Assembly (NCBI GenBank): GCA_949317995.1
Contig: OX439044.1
Location: forward strand, 19,678,641-19,742,640
Origin: Acholoe squamosa
Taxonomy: Eukaryota > Annelida > Polychaeta > Phyllodocida > Polynoidae
DNA length: 64,000 nucleotides
Reading direction: 5' to 3'
The notes below the pieces were generated by a model. It did not search any database, was not told where the DNA came from, and saw only the letters and a program-made list of their open reading frames with translations. A program made the translations under genes and the position numbers. Below are positions 51,781 to 61,036 of this stretch, one piece after another (position 1 is the stretch's first letter; each line of letters opens with the position of its first letter).

Positions 51781-51873
51781 CACTGATAAGCTGATAACAT
51801 GGGGACCAGCATGTCCCTGGAAGTAGATGTTACCCAGGGACAAGGTACCCATCATGACAATGCGTTATCAGTG
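51781..51873 (+). mobile_element. ~90 bp CACTGATAA micro-MITE, copy 2
   Basis: It begins CACTGATAA and ends TTATCAGTG, a perfect 9 bp inverted terminus. The core is the reverse complement of the copy at 44,086-44,171. No target duplication is evident. Confidence 0.68.
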
Positions 51874-52533
51874 AGTTAAATGTGGTACAGAGGCACCGGG
51901 TCAGCCTTAGATTATGTTGATAAAACTGCACTTACATACATGATGTGCTATTAAAGTCTGCAATTACATTAACGGGAGATCCAAGGGAGGGAGGGGGTGT
52001 GTGGATAGATGCATTATTAACGATGGCTGCTAGGCTATTAAAGTGAAATTAGCAGTAGACTAAAATTAGATTATTAAGAGTCTTCCATTGTGTTCATATC
52101 AAAATATGAACGTTGCATAATTGTACACACGAAGTATCAAAGCAATAGGGAAAAGTTAGTCTACACTAATGCATTAATCATTGTTTGATGCGTGGAAACA
52201 ATAGCTGAATATGATCCAATAACCTAAATACATATACATATAGCACGTGGCGGTATGAATGTGTGTACTATTTGTACACATGTGAACGGGAGGGGTTGGG
52301 AAGCACCCCATCCTGTCAACCTGTGGGTATGAGAATGTGGAGGATTTGTTATGGTTGGCCAAGTGATCCCCAGCTAGACAGGAATAGCCCCACCCCTCAC
52401 TAAATATACCGTGTGTATACATCCAGTGAGAGTTCTGTCTCTCAGCAGAAAAACGCTCCGTCAGCTGCAGCTGATACTGCCGCTGCAGTCATCAGGGTAT
52501 TGGGGATACTATGGTGGCACCACAGGCTCACCA

Positions 52534-52720
52534 GAGTGAGTGAGTGAGTAATAGATGTTTAACACCATTTCAACAGCTAAGGTCATATTCATGGCGAGAA
52601 TGACATTACACAATTTCACAGAGGAATGTGTCAGTGCCCGCGCATATATGTGCACCACACACATCCAAGGGGATAGAAAAGAGGAGACATAGACCCTTTT
52701 AAGTGGGCTAGGGAAGCCCG
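52534..52720 (+). repeat. SINE-like dispersed repeat (TTCATGGCGAGAA family), copy B
   Basis: It starts with GAGTGAGTGAGTGAG and ATGTTTAACACCATTTC, then CAGCTAAGGTCATATTCATG. It ends AAGTGGGCTAGGGAAGCCC. A GTTTAACGCC-type start after a GTGAGTGA run is common in invertebrate SINE-like repeats. The inner part matches 9,701-9,822. Confidence 0.6.
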
Positions 52721-53168
52721 CAGGCTCACCAGACTATAGGACAGTAGAGGAATACACTTTAGACCAATGAAATGAATAATTCCCTCTATTCACTGCGCAA
52801 TTCTAAGCGTGCAACTTGTACCGATCCTGATACCTTAAACATTGCTACAACGAACTTTATAACGTGGACTGGTTTTTAAATAAGGGTTATACAAGGCACC
52901 CTGTAACCCAAGTGTTGCTAAAGCTGTTGTCAGTGCCTCGTTCAGTTTCTATCTCGCCAGTTCTAGACCATGTAATGGCCGTGTCCATTGGACACTAGGC
53001 TTGAGGCACATAGAGCTGCTCATCTCACCAGTCTCACAAAACCCATAAACCGTGTTTTGGCCTCTTGACAAACACTGCAATTTTACACGCAAAATATTGT
53101 ATATGTCTCTACAATATAATAGAGAGCTTAATCTTGGACTGGTATTGCATTTAGAGCCCATATACACC

Positions 53169-53170
<2 letters not shown>

Positions 53171-53243
<73 letters not shown>
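53171..53243. repeat. (AT)n microsatellite, ~73 bp
   Basis: Uninterrupted AT dinucleotides between TATACACCAG and ACACTGCTTA. Confidence 0.97.
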
Positions 53244-53246
<3 letters not shown>

Positions 53247-53573
53247 TGCTTAAATGCAAAACTTTCTAAACACATACATGAATGTATTCTGTAGCCAATT
53301 CATACACAGGAGATATTACTTTACTAAGACCACCGAAGGTTAACTGGGTTATCTTGTGGATCCCTTCTCTGGGCGATTCCTCCTCTACCTACAATGCCTC
53401 TGCTGACAGCACCCGACCTCTGCCACTAAAGGGGGCAACTCCCCTCCTGCAGAGATGGGAGCCCCTGGAGGAGCCGTTTGCTCCTGCTGCACCAGGCCTT
53501 GTCCCCACAGTAGTCATTGTCCCATCCCAAAGTGGTGAGGTCCAATCTTGAGATGGCGATGGTTGGGGGCGTA

Positions 53574-53865
53574 GTGTGGTTAACTATGTTTTACCCATTG
53601 TAGTGTGGTTACCTATGTTTTACCCATTGTTGTGTGGTTACCTATGTTTTACCCATTGTTGTGTGGTTACCTATGTTTTACCCATTGTTGTGTGGTTACC
53701 TATGTTTTACCCATTATAGTGTGGTTACCTATGTTTTACCCATTGTTGTGTGGTTACCTATGTTTTACCCATTATAGTGTGGTTACCTATGTTTTACCCA
53801 TTATAGTGTGGTTACCTATGTTTTACCCATTGTTGTTTGGTTACCTATGTTTACCAATTATAGTT
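53574..53865. repeat. 29 bp minisatellite, about ten copies
   Basis: Units read GTGTGGTTACCTATGTTTTA followed by CCCATT and either GTTG or ATAG. The first copy has one change (TTAAC), and the last two are shorter and diverged. The length is not a multiple of three, so the reading frame rotates every unit. Confidence 0.95.
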
Positions 53866-55146
53866 ACTAACTTACCGATTATACTAGTTAACTGAGGCTA
53901 GTCTCTAATGAGTTTTATTGCCAAATACAATGTACTGTGGTCGTAGATATTTTCAATCGTATAATTTTTTGCAGAAATGGTAAAAAGCACTAGTTCATGT
54001 GTATTTAAATTTTGAAAATCAAAAATATCATTATCAAAGGTTAATGAATGTATTAATGATGACTGGTAAGAAAGGTCTGGAGTGACTACCCTTGTCAGAC
54101 AAAATCTTAGACAAATATATACAACTAACAAAGTAATTTGCTATTGCTATTGTATATGATCGAAAATGACATTTGTCATGTTTCTTGTGCTACCAGTAGT
54201 CATTGTTTTGTTTGCAATAGTTTTCACAGTAATTGTGATCTGATATACAGAGGGCATTACAGTAAGGTGCTAAATGCTTTGAAGTATAACCCCCCCCCCC
54301 CCCACAGCATCGGTTTTACTTTGGACATAAATTCACTAACTTTTAATTTCCGTGAAATCCGTGAAAATATGTATAATGTGAAATAAAGTACGACCACAGG
54401 ACAATGTAGATGCACAGTGGGCAAAAACTTATCATATCGGCAATCTCGGACCCACAAAATGTCTAAAAGCCCACTTAGGCTCCTTTACCAATGACAATGA
54501 TTTTATTCTCTAAACCTCATTGGGGTACATGCGATACTAGACTGGCTACAGTCCCTGAGCTCTCCTCCCAACGCCACTATACCCCCCATGCCTCTTCTTA
54601 ATTTTTCTGTTTTCTTTAATACATTTCAATTTTTATTTCAATTCTCTTGCATTAAAATTGAGAGGGATCTATACTACGGAAACTGATGCCACGCCCAACA
54701 GCCACAACCCCGTCTCAACTTTATTTTCTAGCACGTTCAGCAATGCCCAGAAACAGTACCCTGCGCATCTGCCTTTCTCCAGCCCTAATGCATGCTTGAT
54801 ATCATAGGCTACTCGGTCACCAACTTGACCTAACCTACTTCTAGGTTTGAGTTGCTCAGTGCATGGTATGACCAGAGTACATTACTGTGGCGAAGTCATT
54901 CTGTGTCTAGGTCACGTATGCCACTGAGTTGCTCACTGCGTCGTCGTAATACTCCAGGGCGTATAGGCCTACATGTACATGTATTGCTTGCTCTCTGTTA
55001 GATTTTGCTCGGGGGGAGATGCTGTGTACATGAGCCTGCTGCAGGTGCTATCCTGCCACAGACATGAGAACAGGCAGATCGCCCCCCACTCTAAACTGAC
55101 TCTAGTCAACACATGCGTACACAATCAGCGTTACATAATCAGATCC

Positions 55147-55150
<4 letters not shown>
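53866..55150. other. No recognisable gene
   Basis: AT-rich with a 14-base C-run near 54,290. Two GAGTTGCTC near matches of the 9-mer lie at 54,847 and 54,914. Confidence 0.5.

Positions 55151-55232
<82 letters not shown>
55151..55232. repeat. (AT)n microsatellite, ~82 bp
   Basis: Uninterrupted AT dinucleotides. This is the third tract in the window with nearly the same length. Confidence 0.97.
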
Positions 55233-55235
<3 letters not shown>

Positions 55236-57754
55236 CATACATGTATTAACTTAATGTCAATTGGGCGAAGGTCGCTCTAATTCGCCCACAAGGCTCACCT
55301 GGTGCAGTGGTTCTGATCGGACTATACCAGTGGTGAGCTGCTCAAGACGCACTTGCCATGTATACACCTGTAACACGCCTCGAAAGCTACTCAGTGGCTG
55401 CTCATTTGACTACTATGTACTGCGATATAATGCATTTGCCGGGTGCATTTGCTGTTCAAGATGATCTAATGGCGGTGCATGTAGACTATTTTGCATGCTG
55501 AGAGTAGGGGGAGCATTTCCATAGATATCATATTGTGATAGAGCTGCTACTCTCCCAGAGCTGGGCTGCTCACAAATCTGGTCGCCAGCTGCTCATGAAG
55601 CTGCTCAGCAGCCTAGGACCCTGGGAGGAGGGTAGAAGGGGTGTATGGACAGACACAGCAGTATACAGGCAGCTATACCCCGACTGTGCACAGCTATGGG
55701 TACAATTTAACTCATGCATTGTGCATTGTAGGCCTATTGCAATGCATGGTTGAGATAATAGTGGTTTCCCTGCTGTTTTACCTAAGCCTGAGTGCAGCAG
55801 TAGTGCTTTGCATGATCTGCATGAGAGGTTGGGGGTTTGGCTCTTTTGCGTGCTAGTGGAAATTGTGTAGAAATCAGGGCTTCCTGTGCTGGGGTGAGGA
55901 GGGCGGTGTGGTGATGGATGGGCAGGTCTGAGGGCGACGTGCAAGGCGTGAGGTGACTGTGGCACCATGGGGGAGAGGACGACAGGGGACCCAGCATCAT
56001 GGCCGAAGCCTTCTCACCCCTCCCTCCCATCCCCACCCTCAGTCCCTCTTCGGGCTTCTGTCGGTGGTACTGGTGGAGGGGCGCAGGAGGGAAGCAGCCA
56101 TGTTCACTGTCGTCGTCGTTGGGACGAGCAGCGGTCGGGTGGTGGCTGAGGCCATCGGCCCCCACCACCTACGACCACCACTGTAGCAGCAGGAGGTACA
56201 GCAGCAGCTAGCTCTGCTGTTCCTATCCGCCCCTACTGCTACTACAGCAACTGCTGCAGCATCACTGAGCATCACCACCAGCGGCAGCAGCTGCAGCTAC
56301 ACCCCTGCGTCCCTACAATCGGCAGCGACGACGGCTGAAGCCAGGGTTCTCCAACCAGCGGGCGACAAGGCATGGCGACGATGGGGTACAGTCCTATACT
56401 ACTATGGTAGACAGGGTTCTCCCCGGGACGGGCGGGTGGTGGTCGAGGAGGCGCGGTGGCGGCAGCGGTGGTCGTATACTCCAGTATTGACTGGTGGTGG
56501 GTCCGACAGAGCGCTGGTTGAACTATACAGCACTAGGCGACCACAAACGACGACGACGACAACCAGATTTCCCCATTCCCTTCCCCCTCAGCTGCCGACC
56601 AGTGACCGACTATCGTCAACACGGACACTTCTACAGAACCAGAGGTGACTGATCCTCCCTCCAACTCTACCCCCGCCCCACCCCGTAGCAGGGCTCTCCC
56701 CTCCCAGTGACACTCCAACTGCTGAGAGGAGCTCTATAATCTGGGCGTACATTGCACACCCACAGGAGGGAGAAGCCAAACAAAAGGAGGGGATGGTGGG
56801 GTCCTCAACCAGGATGTGGGGGCACTGAGATGAGTGCTGCATATGGGGGGTAATCATAATGGAGAGAGGAGGATGTAGCGATAGAATTATCCAAATTCAT
56901 GGTGGTACCAACTTGAACATAAAACTCATTTGTTGACATTTCCATCCAAGTGAATTCCCAGGCAAATTCACTAAACAACATGGCTATGCTCGAAAAACCA
57001 ATGATCAATGGAAATACTGTCAATACCACGTTCTATTTGCCAGTTTTTAGTAATAGTTCAGAATAGTAAAAATTATGGCAATGGCCCTAATGGCAATCTA
57101 CCCTACTTACGGATGGTGTCAGTCTCATGGTTCTGGTAACACAAATTGCCTACAAATTTCTGATCAATGACTCTGGAAGGTGAGATGGTGACTCTGGTAG
57201 AGCAGTCACAGTTACTTTGTGTAAACTGACTCCCCTTTCAGTCAGGGATCAAATAACGCAATATCTACGCGACTCTCATATCGGCATAACCATGACCCAG
57301 CTATTCACCGTTGGAAAGTGTAAGTGAGTGAGTGATCATGGTGATCCCTACTTGTCTACTTAATTATGTCATTTTGGAAATAAAAATAACATCCACTTCG
57401 TGTAGGCAGACTCAACCTGATCAAAGAGGATCAAGCCTCGTATAATGAAGGGTATATTCTTGAGCATTATGCGTGCATGAACTTTTGGTTACCTGAGGGT
57501 AAATTAAGCAAACCACGTTTCGCAATTGTGTATAATGGTAGTTTGTGGGCTGATCTTGCGGTCTGATGGGCAAGTCAATCCCAAAGAAAAAAATACAACA
57601 ATGAATCAGTAAAATAGTATGGCCATGAAAAAAAAGGGGGGGGGGGTCAAACAAAGCAAATTGCTGCACACTGACCAATCTCCCCCGTCAGGTCGATTTG
57701 TCTCCAACCAGTAGGCTACCTTTTATACCGTGTTTTGGTATGCCATAATACTGT
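55233..57754. other. GC- and trinucleotide-rich tract without a recognised gene
   Basis: From about 55.9 to 56.65 kb there are irregular (GCA)n, (GTC)n and (GAC)n runs, with many overlapping ORFs on both strands giving Ser-, Ala- and Thr-rich products. This is low-complexity DNA, possibly a CpG-island-like region. GAGCTGCTC is at 55,335 with near matches at 55,541-55,606. Confidence 0.45.
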
Positions 57755-57960
57755 ATGCCTATAAGGCGCATCCACGTAAGGACGCACCCTGAGTTGAAGC
57801 AAAGGCTATAAGGCGCAGCTAGGGGCCGAATTTTGAAGCTTTAATATTAATCTCATGTAATTCTATTCCGCCTATAAGGCGCACCCCCTCTTTTGGGAGG
57901 TTCTATAGGGCACACTAGGTCTCAGATCCGCTTATAAGACGCGCCTGGGAGATTACGGTA
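57755..57960. repeat. CTATAAGGCGC repeat region
   Basis: CTATAAGGCGCA recurs at 57,760, 57,807 and 57,871, with a variant CTTATAAGACGCG at 57,931. ACGCACCCTGAGTTGAAGCA links it to the fragment at 13.6 kb. Probably a decayed MITE. Confidence 0.5.
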
Positions 57961-58229
57961 GTTTCTTTATGTTTCTATTCTATCAAAAACACAGGATTTA
58001 GACAAATACCAAAGGAATATGTTTCAAAACATCTTACTCTGTAACTCTCAGTTCCAACTCAAAACTATTTGTTTGCTGCTTTCACATACAGTAGATCTTC
58101 TGCACCCCATCCAATCAAAGACAGTTGATCTCCTTACTTCTGTGTTTTTCCAAAAAAAAAAGTTATATAAAAGACTAGATGCCCACGATAATTAATCAGC
58201 CCTAACCTGCGGTTAATGAAATAACCGGC

Positions 58230-58940
58230 AGGGGCGGATCCAGGATTTTGAAAAGGGGGGGGGGTGGTCCAACCCTGGGGCCTATTTGTGCGGTGTCGCA
58301 AGCGCAGCGCCATGGCATCGCAAGCACAGTGCTGCGGCATCACAAGTGCAGCGCCACGACACATGTAGGGGGGTCGGGGCCATGCCCCCCCCCCAAGAAA
58401 ATTTTGAAATCTAGACATCAAATGGTGCACTGATGCATTTCTAGAGTCCAATAGAGTAAAGCATTTTGGTGTACCATCATCAGTTAACCCATGATTATGA
58501 GAACAGAGAATTAAAATATTTGATTTCACAATGGTGTTTGAGGGAGGCTTGGGGGAATGTTCCCTAGAAAATTCAGAAATATAAATATCAAACTCAAATT
58601 TTAAAGTATTTTGGTGTAAACCTGGGGTGGGCAGGTTTTCCATAAAGGGGATGCAAATCTTATGTGGTAATGCTGCAAATCTTATGTTGTAATGCTTTGT
58701 CCTTTGTAAGGTTATGGGAATGGTCCCTCAAGAAAGATATTGAAATATAGATGTTAGATTCTGAAATATTGGTGTCAAACACTGTAGTCTAAAGGTCCAA
58801 GGAATTCCTGTATCATTGAGTGTGAATCTAGCAGTTTCATTTGAAAGTGATTTGGAGACTGCCCACAAGAAAACTTTGGAATTTCAAAAATAAAGATGTT
58901 AACTCATTGTTTCAAGTATTTTTATGCACCCTAAGTAATG
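58230..58940. repeat. CAGGGGCGGATCC element with degenerate internal repeats
   Basis: The left end CAGGGGCGGATCCAGG is typical of this MITE group, but no matching right end was found. The body contains four diverged repeats of a block reading roughly 'ccc(t)agaaaatttngaaat..aga..tcaa...ttttggtgtaaac', at about 58,385, 58,559, 58,722 and 58,857. A 169-codon minus-strand ORF here overlaps the repeat and is not credited as a gene. Confidence 0.45.
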
Positions 58941-59032
58941 AATAAATAGGATGTACATCTGACAGAAAATTACCTGGGGAACCCCACTACGTATCCCACA
59001 CATAAGGCACACCCAATGCCTACACTGAAAAC

Positions 59033-59270
59033 ATATTCTTACTCACTTACGTCTGGATCCAGATTCAGGCAATGTCACCAAAATGAGTATGTTTACAGAC
59101 TCAGCCTGATCCAGGGGTGACACTCTGGCAGATCCTGAGGCTGATCCTGGGGACTCTGGCTCTGCCTGAGTATCATCCCAGCATCAGGCTGAGTCTCAAA
59201 TCATAGTTTTTTTGGCAACATTGCCTGAGTCTACATCCAGACTCAATTGAGTAAGAATATTTTTTCAGTG
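59033..59270. mobile_element. 238 bp foldback MITE (CACTGAAAA ends)
   Basis: The terminal ~50 bp are inverted: CACTGAAAA followed by ATATTCTTACTCA and GTCTGGAT...CAGGCAATGT on the left, with the mirror image on the right. TA precedes the left end, as in Tc1/mariner-type insertions, but the right flank is CA. The middle is also self-complementary (CTGATCC / GGATCAG words), so the whole element can fold into one hairpin. Confidence 0.7.
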
Positions 59271-60176
59271 CACACTCTCAGCCCCAATTGTAAATCGGCT
59301 ATAAAGATCACTGTAGTGGGTATAGTACTGTAGGGTCATTAGATTTGTATTGACAGCACCTACTCATGTTTTCCAGAAATAGGAGAAATCTACTGCAAAA
59401 AGGTGGGCACAGTCTGACAGTGTAAATGCATATTGGGCTGTGTGGGTTGTGTTTATATGTATATTAATGTGGTATTAGTTGTGTAGTTATTATCAGCTCA
59501 CTCCGCTATTCTCACGTATTTGGGAAGACTAACTCTAGTGGTATGATGTTGGCTCAGCCCATCCTTTTAACCAACACCAAGACGCCGATACAAGTCACCA
59601 TTTATTGTTCATTGGTTATTCACAGTTACAGCTGATGATGAGTCCACTCATGGTTGTACAGCTTCAACGACATCAGTCTATTCATACAAGCAGTTCATGT
59701 TTAACAATCCGATGCTACTGGAGAGGTATAAGTGCCATAGAGATCCTGTTCAATTCGTTCTTACATTGGCTAAGTGTAATACTAAATACTAAACAGCTTC
59801 ATCCTCGTCTACTCCAGGAGTATGTGTTGCCTCCTCGGCTGCTCCCACAATACTGACTCCTCCCTATCTCTTACCAACCCCTCACACCTCTCAGACGCCG
59901 GTGTTTGGCTCACCCGTATTCCCCCCCTCCCTCTCTACAGAATCTACCTGACCAGATCTCGCCGACTCCCCTCCGTCTACACATTCCACAGCCTACCATA
60001 AACTCTATACTACCATAAACCCTATACAGGACTCCTATAGCACTCTCCCATATAGCATATAACAAATACACACATAATACAGCATACAATAAATACCTAC
60101 ATAAGTGTACCCTGTTATACCCGTTCATTATAATTATTGGCTATTGATGACAAAACAGGTGCGGGCGCTCCCCTCT
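59271..60176. other. Flank of the retroelement; no gene recognised
   Basis: Lies outside the putative LTR. The plus- and minus-strand ORFs (59,605-60,128) are short and unrecognised. The minus strand near 60,150 has a GCGCCCG-containing word that vaguely resembles a primer-binding site but lacks the TGG start. Confidence 0.4.
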
Positions 60177-60940
60177 TGTGACGCGAGTCACACCAATTGT
60201 CAAGCATAAATTATGCCTGAATACATCTTTATGTATTGTTTTGTCACTAATACCTGAGGTAATCATCGTTATTATCTTATACATTTCAATAGTTATTTAT
60301 ATACATACATATGCAACACACTTATATAATACCATGCATTATTACTATATATATTTTCCACACTGCATTGGTGACTTATTCTTAGCGCAAACTTGTCCTC
60401 TAACATATACTTTATTATTACAATTCTCTCATTCCTTGATTCTCAATTTGTTTTTCTTTCCTTTGTTATTTATTTTACTCATTCACTCGCCTTTACTAAG
60501 CACTTTGTCCCATACTATGTCTATATATTCTTTTTACTATCCTTACCCGGGAGTCGACACCAGTTACACCCAATCGGGCCAATAAATCTCCTTACATCTG
60601 TCAACTCCTTGTTCCGAAACGTTCCCTTCTATCTAACCTTTGCCCCAAGCATCACTCTAAAACACACTCTAACGCGTCTTGGGTTACACCTGGCAACCTC
60701 TTACTTAACTCACGCGTGCACAGCTTGTCAACGAGTATATACATCAGAAATCTTTTCACTTGCCACATTACGTCGTAGTTAGTGTCTCATTAGTTGGTCG
60801 TACATTTAAATTACAGTTTCTTTTAGCTATATTATCTTACTTAATAATATACACTGGCACCATTCCCAGACATTATATCAATTCATTTGTAGATAGTCTT
60901 TGTATTGTCTATTCCATCCTTTCGTCTCACGCCAGCTGCA
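60177..60940 (-). repeat. Probable 3' LTR of the env-bearing retroelement (boundaries tentative)
   Basis: The segment follows the polypurine tract on the minus strand. It can be bounded by TG at 60,940 and CA at 60,177, giving about 764 bp. It is T-rich on the plus strand, with several TTTATT words that would be AATAAA-type poly(A) signals in the element's sense. No partner LTR is inside the window, so the ends cannot be confirmed by comparison. The TG begins five bases past the purine run, which is slightly unusual. The plus-strand ORFs at 60,178-61,152 are pyrimidine-rich shadows of this region. Confidence 0.42.
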
Positions 60941-60945
60941 CGATA

Positions 60946-60970
60946 TCTCTCTCCCCCCCCCCTTTTTTTT
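60946..60970 (-). other. Polypurine tract of the env-bearing retroelement
   Basis: Read on the minus strand this is an unbroken purine run of 25 nt (eight A, twelve G, then alternating A/G), 66 nt after the env stop codon. This is where an LTR retroelement keeps its plus-strand primer, just upstream of the 3' LTR. Position and composition are seen directly; the role is inferred. Confidence 0.6.
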
Positions 60971-61036
60971 CTCATGTCCTGACACCGTCTATGTCAAGTC
61001 TCTATCATGATGGCGTTTTATTCATCACCTTCAGTC

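Noticed and set aside
53605-53895. 96-codon hydrophobic repetitive ORF
   Set aside because: Product of the 29 bp minisatellite with a rotating frame; no gene support.
55953-56648. Several overlapping Ser/Ala/Thr-rich ORFs on both strands
   Set aside because: All are shadows of trinucleotide-rich low-complexity DNA; no single frame is favoured.
58134-58643. 169-codon minus-strand ORF
   Set aside because: It runs through a MITE end and degenerate repeats with long G/C runs; no domain and no conservation evidence.
60140-60176. Primer-binding-site-like word (GCGCCCG) just outside the putative LTR
   Set aside because: It lacks the TGG that pairs with the tRNA CCA end, and the adjacent minus strand has no gag-like ORF; more likely host flank.
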